In this document: piece by piece, positions 21,513 through 32,760 of the stretch
Numbering within the stretch: the stretch's first letter is position 1
How the letters are laid out: each line of letters begins with the position of its first letter
Assembly (NCBI GenBank): GCA_951804985.1
Contig: OX638132.1
Coordinates: forward strand, 12,071,529 to 12,135,528
DNA from: Dryomyza anilis
Lineage: Eukaryota; Arthropoda; Insecta; Diptera; Dryomyzidae
DNA length: 64,000 nucleotides
Reading direction: 5' to 3'
Translations under genes and position numbers: made by a program
Notes under the pieces: generated by a model
Database searches by the model: none
What the model saw: only the letters and a program-made list of their open reading frames with translations
Told to the model about the DNA's origin: nothing

Positions 21513-21773
21513 ATTTGAAAAATATGACTATTTAGTTAATGTGAGTATGAGGATTATGCACTTAATTTTGATACATGAAAGTGCCACGTTCATTTTTAAT
21601 TTAAACTCTCTTTATAGTATTGCAAGGTACAAACATAGAGTAATTGAACTTTTTTTTTGTACGTTGAACTTTGAAAAATGAAAACTCATCTCCCCCTATT
21701 CCAGGACTACCTTTCAGAAAAAAAACTGAACTGAATTCAAATTGAATATATGTAGTTTATATGTCCCATAGTA

Positions 21774-23216
21774 CGACGTGAGACTTGCATTTGTACAAAT
21801 GGGGAACAAGGAAGTGTGGTTGAATGTTTTAACTAATGGCGGTTGAACTGACCTCGACCAAACGGGCACAATTAGCTGGTTTATTTACGATTAAGTTTAT
21901 TGTTCAAAACTATTGTCAGACGCTGAAAGGCTGAACAAGTTAGTGGGTGGGGATTTGATGTTGTATATGGGGTGGCAATGTTTTAGAGGCAATAACTATA
22001 ATCATGACATAAATTACTTTGGTGTTGACTACTTTTATACGGTATATGTTTTGAGGAAATTGAATAAGTATGTTCTGGAAATGGTGTGATTAGCATTTTG
22101 TGATTTATATTCTAAAATTGAAAAAATATGTGAATTTGATAAGAAACTAAAAATATACGTTAACATGACAGTAAAAGACTTATAGGAATTTTCTTTTATT
22201 TTCTTTACATTTATTGATGCACTTATTTAAAATACCATGTCGATTCAGAGATAAAAACTGTTTACATTTGAAGTTAAAGATGTGATATCTCGACTCCTAC
22301 TAATTCGATCCACATTATTTATATACCAAATAATCAGATATAGTATGCGATAAAAACTGCAAAGTTTGGTCCCTCTACGACGCTCCGTCTGCAGTTAAAG
22401 ATCTGATATCTTGACTCTACTAAGTCGATCCTTATGGTTTTTACACAAAATAAACTGATTTAATATGGGTTAAAAAGTGCGAAGTTTAATAAAATTTTTC
22501 AATATTCATTCACTTTTTTCAATTCATTTAATTTTTATACACTTTGATTTATTTCTATTACATATTTATTTTATAATTGCTTTATTTAATTATTATATTT
22601 TATTTTAAATTTTGTTTTTCAAACTCATTTTACTTTATTTAATTTACTTTATTAACTGTATTTAATTTTTTATGATTTTATATTTTCATGTTAATTCGAT
22701 TTTTTTAAAGAATAACTTCCTGTCAATAACACAGAATAAAATAAAACATATGTCAATGATTTCCCGCATAATCAAAATAGTATCAGCATAAAAGTGGCGA
22801 CCGTTTCGAGGTTTATCAGTAATGAGGCAATATATATGCACACAACAGTTGACAAAAACAAAAAATATGCATTATACATATTATATTTTATGTATGGTCT
22901 TTTTTGGGTGCTAAGTACGTTTTTGATAGTAAATATTTATATTTTTTGATACTTTTGAAGTAATAAAATTTATAATTTAATTTAAAGAAGTAAAGTAAAA
23001 GAAGTAACATACAATGTGACGAAACAAAAAACAGTTAATCGGACATGTTCTGAATTTTACTTTTGATTGATACTAAAAAATTTGCAACCATAATCCTATT
23101 GCATTCGTTCGACAAAACTGGAACGGTTTGAAAACGATTTAATTTGACTTCTAGATCGAATTCGAAATCGATCAAATTGACATTTTAGTATAATTTAGTT
23201 CGAATGTTGGAATGTT
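21774..23216. other. AT-rich unique sequence
   Basis: A diverged local duplication near 22250-22480 repeats GTTAAAGATGTGATATCT / GTTAAAGATCTGATATCT, CGACTCCTACTAATTCGATC and a GTGCGAAGTTT-like word. No gene is visible. Confidence 0.35.
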
Positions 23217-24130
23217 TTATACTATTTATACCTTTTATACTTTTATATTTTTTATACATTTTATACTTTTTATATTTTTTATACTTTTTATATTTTTTAT
23301 ACTTTTTATACTTTTTATACTTTTTATACTTTTCATACTTTTTATACTTTTTATACTTTTTATACTTTTTATACTTTTTATACTTTTTATACTTTTTATA
23401 CTTTTTATACTTTTTATACTTTTTATACTTTTTACACTTTTTATACTTTTTATACTTTTTATACTTTTTATACTTTTTATACTTTTTATACTTTTTATAC
23501 TTTTTATACTTTTTTACTTTTTAAACTTTTTATACTTTTTATACTTTTTATACTTTTTATACTTTTTATACTTTTTATACTTTTTATATTTTTTATACTT
23601 TTTATACTTTTTATACTTTTTATACTTTTTATACTTTTTATACTTTTTATACTTTTTATACTTTTTATACTTTTTATACTTTTTATATTTTTTTGTACTT
23701 TTTATACTTTTTATACTTTTTATACTTTTTACACTTTTTATACTTTTTATACTTTTTATACTTTTTATACTTTTTATACTTTTTATACTTTTTATACTTT
23801 TTATACTTTTTATACTTTTTATACTTTTTATACTTTTTATACTTTTTATACTTTTTATACTTTTTATACTTTTTATACTTTTTATACTTTTTATACTTTT
23901 TATACTTTTTATACTTTTTATACTTTTTATACTTTTTATACTTTTTATACTTTTTATACTTTTTATACTTTTTATACTTTTTATACTTTTTATACTTTTT
24001 ATACTTTTTATACTTTTTATACTTTTTATACTTTTTATACTTTTTATACTTTTTATACTTTTTATACTTTTTATACTTTTTATACTTTTTATACTTTTTA
24101 TACTTTTTATATTTTTTATACTTTTTATAG
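23217..24130. repeat. 9-bp satellite (CTTTTTATA)n, about 100 units
   Basis: Nearly perfect repetition of CTTTTTATA over about 900 bp, with occasional CACTTTT, TATTTTTT and missing-base variants, mostly near the left end and at 23510-23700. The unit is a multiple of three without a stop in any plus-strand frame, so it yields long artificial frames of FIL, YFL or LYF repeats. The minus strand is GTATAAAAA, a consensus TATA box, at every unit. Confidence 0.95.
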
Positions 24131-24240
24131 TTTTAATAGTTTTTAATAGTTTTTAATAGTTTTTAATATTTTTATAATTTTTAATTTTTATTTCTATACT
24201 TTTTATACCTGTTTATACTCTTTATACTTTTTATTCCTTT
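24131..24240. repeat. Satellite edge with variant 10-bp units
   Basis: Past the regular array, AGTTTTTAAT repeats about four times, then scattered TTTATACTTTTTAT units decay into unique sequence. Confidence 0.7.
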
Positions 24241-24977
24241 TATTTGAGGTTTCGTATTTAATTTGCGTCTTGCAATTTTTTCATTTTTATTTTCTTATCA
24301 TAATGGTCATCAACTGCTTCAATGGCCATGCCAAGTAAATGTGCCCCGAGCAGCCGATGAACATCTTCTAGCATGACCCTAATGAACATGGCAAAGTCAA
24401 CTCATAATTCTTGTCGTTATCTGCTTTTGGTTCCAGCCGCACCATAACATTGTATTTATTTTTCCATCTTTACTGCGGTTTTCAAAACCACTTCTGTTCC
24501 AAATCACATCTCAAACAAAATATAACAAACAAAATGGCGACCCAAGAAACTTTGGCAATTAAATTGTTATTTATGTGTAGCAACTCCACTACTACTTTGA
24601 CTACTGTATCTGAGGTTTTTTTTTTTCATAATATGTGTGTCACTGTACCACAAAACTACATAAATTACGACAATCACAGTCAAAAGTAAAACAAAATAAC
24701 ACTCGATAGATACAGTGTGGTAAACGTAAACAGAAATAAAAAAAAACATCACATAAAACATAAAATGTTTTAAGAGAATATTTACAAAGTACATATCACA
24801 TACATAATACAGTTTTGTTGTGCCAACCAACTGATTGTCAAACAAACTTATTTGGTTCTCCCAACTGTTAAGTCGGTTTTGAAAGTCAACATTAAAATAG
24901 TTGGAGTTTGAATTACAACTAATTTAGAACAGTTTTAAAATAACGGAATACGGCAGTTTCATTAACAAAATGAAGTA
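24241..24977. other. Unique sequence, slightly GC-richer at 24300-24440
   Basis: No recognised coding similarity in the frames at 24411-24689 or 24567-24845. There are no terminal repeats. Confidence 0.3.
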
Positions 24978-25551
24978 TACCCAGAAAAAATTAAAATATA
25001 AATAATAGTTTTTTCCTATTAAAAATAGTCAATAGGATAAATTATTATTTTAATCGGAAAATACCATAAATCTAGTATTTAATGGTATTTTCCGATTAAA
25101 ATAATAATAATACCGTGACATTGCCATTGAGTTTATATGAAAAAAATTAATTTTTGTATGCTATTAAATCAGTAGCCGCGGTAGCTCAGTAGTTAGTGCG
25201 TTGGACTGCGAGCCGAAAGGTCCCCGGTTCAAGCCTGGACTGGGGCTAACAACATCTTTTCATAGAAACATTTTTCTATACCGCGCTACCTCTCGTCAGT
25301 AAATGGCAAACCTACGAGAGTAAAACCATTGCCTATGAAAAGCTCTCACCCGCCGTTCGGATTCGGCAATAAACTGTAGGTCCCACCACTTTGAGTACAA
25401 ATATAACACGCACAGCTCAAATTTGTGAGAGAGCTCGGCCGAAGTTCTATACAGGACTGTAGTGCCAAACTATTATATTATTATTATTATTAAATCAGTA
25501 ATTGTCCTATTGACCAATTTTAATGGGATTTGAGGGAATTTTTTCTGGGTG
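24978..25551. mobile_element. CACCCAG-type MITE interrupted by a SINE
   Basis: The left end TACCCAGAAAAAATT and right end AATTTTTTCTGGGTG are flanked by TA. Family words run up to ATTAAATCAGTA at 25175 and resume after the SINE with ATTAAATCAGTAATTGTCCT. Removing the SINE and one duplication leaves about 249 bp. A short internal inversion (TTTAATGGTATTTTCCGATT at 25078) is a local peculiarity. Confidence 0.87.
25176..25488 (+). mobile_element. tRNA-derived SINE (copy 3)
   Basis: The best-preserved copy: A-box-like TAGCTCAGTAG at 25183-25193, B-box-like GGTTCAAGCC at 25226-25235, body through CCGCCGTTCGGATTCGG and GAGAGCTCGGCC, and a TTATTATTATT tail. A 12-bp target duplication ATTAAATCAGTA lies at 25164-25175 and 25489-25500. 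It inserted in the MITE at 24978. Confidence 0.92.
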
Positions 25552-25659
25552 TATTCATTATTTTAAAACTATTTATAGGATATTCACATAAAAAAGAACG
25601 CATGAAAAAACTAATACAACTTCTGCCACAAAGTATGAAATTTTTTTCAGACTTTAGCT

Positions 25660-26583
25660 TTCTTATGTAAGTTTACGAAAGAATAAAGTAAAAAAAAATT
25701 GTAATAAAGTATCTTTTAGTATACCTTCTACAAAATAAAACAATTCGAATTAAATTAGTACATAAAACATGAATGTTGCGTTTACATACAATACCAACAA
25801 CGAATACAATTGATTTTTTTTATTATACTATTTTATATTATACTTTTTTATACTATTACTCTAACTGATATCGTAGATATCTGTGGTAAGTTTTAAAAAC
25901 TACAACGTACAAACTATTTTGTAAATAGTAGTGCAAAATGGTAATCGAACTATATTTAAATTATTTTAGAAATGTTATAATTCGTAAATATACGAAAACA
26001 ACGCACAAGTTAAAGTTATATTTAACGATTATAATTCGTAGCTCGCCTATGTAAGTTTACGAAACAATAAGATGCAACGTATTTTGTTACATTACTTTAT
26101 TCTTATTAACGAATATCTTTCGCAGCTTTCTTATGTAAGCTTACGAAATAATAAGATACAATATATTTTGTAATAAAGTATCTTTAAGTGTACCTTCAAC
26201 AAAATTGAACGATTCGAATTCAATTTCTACATAAAACATAGCACTTAAAATAATAAATTTATTTAAAACAAAGCTGAAAGTTGTGTTTATATACAATACC
26301 AAAATTAAATTAAATTACTTATATTTTGTCTTGTAAATATTACTTGAACTGTTGCTGATATAGATATCTTTGTTAAGTTTCAGAAACTACAACGTACAAA
26401 ATATTTCGTAAATAGTATTGTAAAACGTTAAACGAACGATCTTTAAAATATTTTACAACCAATCTTATAATTCGTAAGTATACGAAAGTACAACACACAT
26501 TTATTTAACCAATATAATTCGTAGCTCGCCTATGTAAGTTTACGAAACAATAAGGTACAAAATATTTTGTTACATGGTGTTGT
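25660..26583. repeat. Diverged tandem duplication, about 460-480 bp unit
   Basis: AGCTTTCTTATGTAAG (25666; 26124), GTAATAAAGTATCTTT, AATTCGAATTAAATT/ CGATTCGAATTCAATT and TAGCTCGCCTATGTAAGTTT (26039; 26522) recur in order. The units are rich in TTACGAA/TTCGTAA inversions. No frame is present. Confidence 0.7.
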
Positions 26584-27859
26584 AAAATATATTCTATTTA
26601 AAAAAAAAGAAATGTTACTGATGCTAAGCTATATATTTATTTTTATATTTATTTTTAATTTATGAATTTCTCCCGCACGCTCAGTATCACCACGTGATTC
26701 ATAAATATGTTATTGATGGTAAACATTTCGGAGACACCATCACCAGACTCCAGACAAATGTTACCAAAAATTCAATCAATGTTTTGCATATGTTACCAAT
26801 TGTGTTGTAACATGTACAAAAAATTTTGTAAGACATCTTGGTTCTCAACAAGGTCTTGGTTCTCAACAAGGGTGGGAGCTGTTAGAGTATAGCTAATAAA
26901 ATGGGGCTGACTACAAAAAAGATCTTGAATTGTATAAAATATATGTAAAAAAAAAACTTTACAGAAATTTACGAAAAAACATTCATCATATTTTAAAACA
27001 AGTCACCCCTTTTTCTGTTGAGTCGGAGATCTATTTATACGCATTGCTTAGCATTGGACAGACTTTTATTTCAAGCTAAATTCTAAAGGACATCAAAAGC
27101 CGAGAGGAATGAACATTTGAAAAGTAGTTGGAGTAGAACTAAAATATTGCTAAGTGGCAAATGTTTATTTTTCGTACAAAATATCAAAATAAATACCTAT
27201 TTTATATTTGTGCAGGTTCAGTAAAAATACAAATGAAGAAAAAATAAATACATTTAAAGCAGCAAAAAAAAATCAGCATTAAGACATGTATGAGTGAAAT
27301 GTTTTTTTTTTTTTGACACCCTTTTGTTTTTTGCGTGAAAGTTTTTATTGCATGAATGATTTCCGGTTGTCACCTGAAGTGATTTCTCACTTTATTTTAG
27401 CTGCTTAAGATAAACAAATAAAAAATACAAAAAAAAATACAACCAGCAGTGTTGCAAATGAAGCATAAAACAGGGTGTTGATTACGGTAGCTTACATTAC
27501 GCAATTTCCGTTTCCGTTTTGAAGATGGTTCTTATTTACTTTTCATCCAGTTTTATTCTTTTATTTATATTGGAGTAAAAGGCGTATTTAATAGTTATTC
27601 ATGAAAGTGATTTAAAATACTAGAACCAAAATACGTTACGGTTCTAAAATAGGTTAGTTAGATATTAATTGTAAAGTACATAATAAGTTACTATAACTCA
27701 TTGGGAATAAACAAATAAAATTGCTGTATATTCGATAGTCTGTAGCATGTGTATTCGATTTATATTTGCACATTTAAACCTTTTGAAAGCCTTTATGAAC
27801 CATTTACAACTAAAATTAATAATTTATGATTGATGTTGTTATTCAGGTTTAAACTGATA
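26584..27859. other. AT-rich unique sequence
   Basis: The frame at 26707-26892 ends in a small direct repeat (TTGGTTCTCAACAAGG twice) and has no homologue. Nothing else is supported. Confidence 0.3.
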
Positions 27860-28391
27860 GGGCCAGTTTTTCAGTGCTCGTTTAAACGTAGTATAAACTC
27901 CGTTTAATTAATCTTCTCTTTAAATTAAACGTCGTATAATTTTGTTAGCAATTTTTCAGTGATAGTTTAAAGTGAACACAGACCAAGACAATACATATGG
28001 CATCACAGGCAAATGACAAATAATTCTCTCGATTTTGACTACTGATAAATGTCATTCAAAATTTAATAAAATGAAAAAATTGTTTCAGAAAAATAAAATT
28101 AATGTAATTTTAAATTTAAACAAGAGATCGAGCAACTAAAGTGCACGTGAGAGTTTTTTTGAATGCATAGTGTGCAAAAATACAAAAATTATTAATAATT
28201 TGTGAAACAGCGCAGCAACAGAAAATAGTGAAAAGAAAAGTGAAATCATGTCAAAAACTTTGAAAGTTTAAACGTAGTTTAAACCATCAGCATCGGTTGT
28301 TTAAACTACGTTTAAACGACGGTTGAAGTTCACTGAAAAAATCGATTTTTAAACCACAAACAAAGTTCAACTAGCACTGAAAAACTGGCCC
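27860..28391. mobile_element. TIR element, 532 bp, TA-flanked
   Basis: The termini GGGCCAGTTTTTCAGTGCTC and the inverted CTAGCACTGAAAAACTGGCCC pair over about 20 bp and are flanked by TA on both sides. Subterminal GTTTAAACGTAGT words also face each other, with a further palindrome at 28270-28320 (TTTAAACTACGTTTAAACG). No transposase frame. Probably a MITE of a TA-targeting family. Confidence 0.75.
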
Positions 28392-28726
28392 TAAGTGTTA
28401 AACAAAAAAAACATGTTCTCCATCCTCATCATCCGGAAAATACATTTATAATGCATTTTTACAAATATTTATAACAATATTTGTTGATAACATAAATGTT
28501 ATATTTGAAATATAATCAAAAATAAATACATATTCATTTTTTTTTACATTTATTGTGAAGCAAATACAAAATGTAATAAATGCAGATATAGTAATTTATT
28601 TGCATATTTCAGACCACGTATAAATAGAAAATATAGTTTCTTTTTTCAAACAAAATGTATTATGCAGTTATTTTCCTTAGAAAACTAGATCAATGTAGTA
28701 AAAAAGAATTAAATTTTATTCATTAC
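28392..28726. other. AT-rich sequence, nothing recognised
   Basis: Only A/T-rich words are visible between the two elements. Confidence 0.3.
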
Positions 28727-30193
28727 ACGCTGCAAAAAAAAAAATGGCTCTCCCAAACATAATTTTACAGGCATTAACATGTATGTTTGGAATTTTATGT
28801 AAGCATAATATATAATTGCCTGATAAATCATTTGTAAACAGGGTGCTCTGATTTACTTTATGATATCACGAAAACATGTTGATGTTGTTAAGGGACAACA
28901 TCAAAATGTTGATGATGTATTTTCTAATAGAAACATAATAATTACTACATCCAAACAAAATAAATATTTGAACCGAAACATAAATATGTTTAAAATATAA
29001 CATGATTTGTAATGACCAGAATATAAATATGTTTCCAGTGAAACATATCAGTTGCTTCAGTTCAAAAATAGTATGTTTGTATAAAAACATATCTAAATAT
29101 TTTTGGACAGAAATCCTGAATATTGTTTTTTTTTTTTTATTAATTTTTATTAAAAATCATTAAACATACACAGTGGGAATTAATAATATTTGAATTCATA
29201 TACAAATTTTTAAATGCATAAATAAATAATTGAATTAAAACTGCAAATAGAAGTCTCAGTGCAGCACATAGCGTTGGCAAGGAATTCGCGGAGCCTGTTG
29301 TAAAAAGCCATGCCGAATTCTGTTTGAAAATAGAAGCACTGATTTTTCAGTTCGTGTCGGCTTTTCAGAATATTTTTAGAAAAACATTCAGGAACAATTA
29401 AATTATATACTGCACTATTAAATGATATTATTTGTTACTATTTGTACTTTTTGTACCACAATTTGTATATTTTTTTAAATTTACAAATAACATCGTATTA
29501 CCGATACGAATACGTTACGTTTTCTCAACAAACATCAAAAGACAGGTATACAGAAAATGGCGGTCACCAAGTGTCAACTTCGTATACAAGAAGAATGTTG
29601 CAAAAATACCTTAATTTACATCTAATTTCATTTTTTTTGTTTCTTTTCTAACAACAGTAGGTTTAAAGGGACCATTACATACTTCAAACGATGACAAAAG
29701 TGACGTATATTGAAAATTCAGCTCAACGAGTGCCAACTTCGTATACAAGAAGAATGTTGGAAGAATAATAATAATAATATAATACATTTATTTAAATCCA
29801 ATTTCTTTTTTGTTTGTTTTTAAACATCAATATGTTCAAACGATGGCAAAAAATGACGTAGGTAGAAAATGCTGCGCAACGAGACGAGCGTTGCGAACAT
29901 ACGTTATAATTAGATTTGAATAGCATTTTCTGTTTGTTTTGAAACATAATTATAACCAAGTAAACTGCCAAGAAATAGTATATTCAAATGCAATTAAAAT
30001 TTTTTGTTTGTATTGTAACATATTTATGATAAGTTTGGCAGATTTTGCTGCGGAATATATTAAATATGTACACATAGTAATATGTTATTACCATCTGAAC
30101 AATAATTTAATTACACTTCATTCGTATGGTGATATCGTAGTATTTTTTAATTACATTCAAACATGTTCAAACAAATCTTTTCTATCCGTGTAT
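28727..30193. mobile_element. Probable long TIR element with AAACAT-rich interior
   Basis: The left terminus CACGCTGCAAAAAAAAAAAT, then GCTCTCCCAAACATAATT, recurs inverted at 48115-48155. A weakly complementary terminus (AATCTTTTCTATCCGTG) occurs at 30193. The interior contains many AAACATAAT/ATGTTTAAAC words and a repeated block GTGTCAACTTCGTATACAAG ... AAGAATGTTG (29570 and 29733) that is related to the block at 49720. The right boundary is tentative. Confidence 0.4.
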
Positions 30194-30509
30194 ACGTAAA
30201 AGAAATATTTAATTATAGGATAAAATATATACAAAATAAAATGCATTTGTAATAGATTATTTAATCATTTAATGTTTCATTTTCTATCTTTTTTAATTTC
30301 TTCAGAGCACTTGCAATTTTCAGTTATTCCTTCGGAATGTTGTTTGCCCGAAAGCATTTCTGTAGAAAGGCGGTTTCTACTTGTAGAACTGTTTGCGAGA
30401 AAAAATTATATGTAATCGGATTTTCGATATTTTTTTTTAATTTTCTTTATTATTGATTATTTAATACAGAAATAAAAACATATACATCTAAGGACTATTT
30501 TTGTATATA
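30194..30509. other. AT-rich sequence, nothing recognised
   Basis: Contains TAAGGACTA at 30488, an echo of the mariner terminus that starts at 30510. Confidence 0.3.
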
Positions 30510-30564
30510 AGGACTGCGTAATTTGTGTCAGTTATTGTCAATACAAAATTTATTTAACGCGAAA

Positions 30565-31420
30565 ATGGCAAACGAAGTGGAAGTGCGAGAAAATATAATT
30601 AAAAATTTTCAAAAACAACATAGTTGGTCTTTTAAAAAATTGCCAAGGAGGTAGGGGCTAACCCTAAGACCATTTCTCGCGTTATCAACCGCTTTAAGGA
30701 AGACCTGAGTATTGATCGGAAGAAAGGTTCTGGTAAAAAAAAGGCCCACATGATCGTGAAAAGTCGAAGAAGGTTGTGAATATTTTAAAGAAAGATCCAA
30801 GCATATCCGGAAGAAAATTGGCGAGAAAGGCGGATTGCTCAGAATCTTTCGTGCGCAGGACTAAGAAAGAAGCTGGGCTGAAGACGTACAAGGTCCAAAA
30901 AGTTCCGGATAGAAATGCCGTCAAGAATGAAACCGCAAAACAACGAGCTAAAAAGCTGAACCAAGATTTTTTAAAAAAATTCGATTGCTGCATAATGGAC
31001 GACGAAACTTATGTTTTAGCGAAATTTTCTCAGCTACCTGGGCAGGAATTTAATACAGCCGATTTTCGAGGAAATGTCGCTGAAAAATTCAAATCAAAAA
31101 AATGACAAAATTCCCAAAGAAATTCCTTGTTTGGCAGGCAATTTGCAGTTGTGGAAAAAGGAGCAGCTCATTCGTGACATCGGGTACAATTAATAGCGAA
31201 ATATATGTGAAGGAATGCTTGCAAAAGAGATTGCTTCCGTTTTTACGCCAACATGAAGTGTCCACATTTGTTTTGCCTGACCTCGCAAACGGCCTTAGAG
31301 TGAATCCAACAAAATGCAGTGATATTGGTGCCTAGAGAAGCCAATCCACAAAACTATCCAGAACTCAGGCCGATTGAGAGATACTGGGCTTTAGTAAAAA
31401 GGGAGATGAAGACAACAAAA
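30565..31420 (+). pseudogene. Broken Tc1/mariner transposase (DD37E-like), main part
   Basis: The frame starts MANEVEVRENIIKNF. Similarity then moves through at least three frames: a helix-turn-helix block (KTISRVINRFKEDL) after a shift near 30640, another shift near 30745, then NILKKDPSISGRKLARKADC and RRTKKEAGLKTYKVQKVPDR to CCIMDDETYV (30776-31105), then KFPKKFLVWQAI and FVTSGTINSEIYVKECLQKR (31102-31335). MDDET carries the first catalytic Asp and LPDLAN the second. About 20-30 residues after the second Asp are deleted; the third block NYPELRPIERYWALVKRE survives with the Glu. The transposase would cut and paste its element at TA sites, but this copy is inactive. The family assignment rests on the WQAI.SCG, PDLA and PELRPIERYWA signatures. 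Confidence 0.82.
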
Positions 31421-32155
31421 ACCAGTTGGGAAGGTTAGATCACATGGGAAATTTTAAAGTAGGTGTAGTTAGGATTATCAAAATTATAGTCGGTCTAAGC
31501 CGACTATAAATACCCTACACATATGTGTGGTTACCATTCAAAGTGATATATAGGTCACCAGGGTATACGAATCCTGAAAATAACTACAAACATTCAATCG
31601 CTGAAGAATTTCCATTCATTTGATACCCATATTTACAAATGGGTAGGTGTACCGAATTTCGATTTTTTTTTTGTGAACCACAAGTCTTTTCGCCGGAAAA
31701 CATTATTATCATGTATTTGAGCATGATGTCAATATATATTTGACCAAAAAAGTTTACCTAAGCACGTATACATAAAAATTGATCTTTATATGTACATTTT
31801 ATATGTGGTATTTCAACATAAGTGGTCGGATCATAGGTCACCATGGACCGATCTCGCCAATTTTTTCGCACATACAGCGTAGGTATATTAGTAATCTAAG
31901 TTATAAGTTTCATTTATCTAGCTCTTCAATTTTAAAAGTCTTAGGGATTTCAACAGACAGACAGACAGACAGACGGACAGACAGACGGACAGACAGACAG
32001 ACAGACGGACAGACGGACATCGCTAAATCGACTCAGGAGGTCATGCTGATCAAGAATATATATACTTTTCCATACCGGAGATGCTTTCTTCTGGGTGTTA
32101 CAAACGGCGTACCAAACTGAATATACCCTTTCACTCTTAGTGTAGGGTATAAAAA
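31421..32155 (+). mobile_element. mini-me element (A type), about 735 bp
   Basis: It starts ACCAGTTGGGAAGGTTAGAT and ends TAGTGTAGGGTATAAAAA. The diagnostic module is a (GACA/GACG)n microsatellite at 31954-32016, then the conserved core ACATCGCTAAATCGACTCAG ... TGCTGATCAAGA, then a TATATATA tract. mini-me elements of Diptera are defined by a core between (GTCY)n and (TA)n, which this matches. It splits the transposase gene of the surrounding mariner element. The frame at 31779-32120 is a by-product. Confidence 0.87.
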
Positions 32156-32270
32156 GTGGCCAAAGACTTTCAAGACTTTAAAAGAAAGTAGTCTTCAGCA
32201 GCTGTGTGGGTGTCGGACACTACCATTACAACTTTAATGGAAGGGGTTCATGAAAAATTAAAACTTTTTA
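32156..32270 (+). pseudogene. Transposase C-terminus, severed by mini-me
   Basis: Beyond the mini-me insertion the sequence encodes KDFQDFKRK and then TTLMEGVHEKLKLFI in neighbouring frames, the expected C-terminal tail of the same transposase just before the right inverted terminus. This shows the two parts were once contiguous. Confidence 0.6.
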
Positions 32271-32419
32271 TTAAAAAATATTAATTTCTGGTTTTTTATA
32301 TATTTTTTTTAATCTAAAAATAATTTTCAAAATAAAATATTTTATTCTATAAAAATTCGATTACTAGATTTCTAGATTTTTTCATTTTTGTAGCGGACAA
32401 TTTTATTCGACGCAGTCCT

Positions 32420-32760
32420 TAATTCATACAACACAATATTTACACTAAAATTATAACAAACATTGTTTAATTTACGTTTCCCACTTTACCCCAGAAACTG
32501 TTTCCCACTTTACCCCAGAAACAGTTTCCTACTTTATCACAATATCGCTTACAATATCGCAATTTTAACATAACCATTTAAGCACGTGTTGATGGAGTGA
32601 CGAAATTATATAGGCACATCTCAGGATTTTACGAATTGTCAATTAGTTAATTGTTTTCAAATCTTGTGTATTAATTATATTTGACAAAAATATTTATAGA
32701 ATTGTTATTTTTGTTAATTCTAGATACAAAGTTGTACTTTCTTTACGGAATAAGGTTTAT
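32420..32760. other. AT-rich sequence with a 26-bp direct repeat
   Basis: TTTCCCACTTTACCCCAGAA occurs twice in direct succession (near 32478 and 32504), then a third partial TTTCCTACTTTATCAC. No gene. Confidence 0.45.

Larger units (their letters stand above)
20455..21773. mobile_element. Second Transib-like element, with nested insertions
   Basis: The left end CACTATGGGACATAT and inverted right end TACTATGGGACATAT share 14 of 15 bases. The interior shares words with the element at 6148: GGATTATGCACTTAATTTTGA against GGATTATGCACTGAACTTGA, plus GAAAGTGCCAC and CTCCCCCT modules. CGACG follows the right end and TGCCG precedes the left, so a 5-bp duplication would be only 3/5 preserved. Nested inside are a SINE (21206-21512) and a degenerate MITE (20659-20936). 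No transposase frame is present. Confidence 0.6.
30510..32419 (+). mobile_element. Tc1/mariner element (DD37E-like), interrupted by mini-me
   Basis: The termini AGGACTGCGT (30510) and ACGCAGTCCT, with one mismatch-tolerant extension (AATTTG against AATAAAATTG), are flanked by TA on both sides (30508-30509; 32420-32421). It encloses a broken transposase gene. Without the 735-bp mini-me insertion the element would be about 1.2 kb, the normal size for this family. Confidence 0.85.

Noticed and set aside
23212..24156. 314-codon frame of FIL repeats (and YFL/LYF frames)
   Set aside because: A by-product of a 9-bp satellite with no stop codon in any plus-strand frame; no start context or similarity.
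25176..25250. Functional tRNA gene
   Set aside because: The tRNA-like head is joined to a shared 230-bp body and tail, repeated three times with target duplications, so it is a SINE.
31779..32120. 113-codon frame with TDRQTDRRTDR
   Set aside because: Lies wholly within the mini-me element and translates its GACA/GACG tract.
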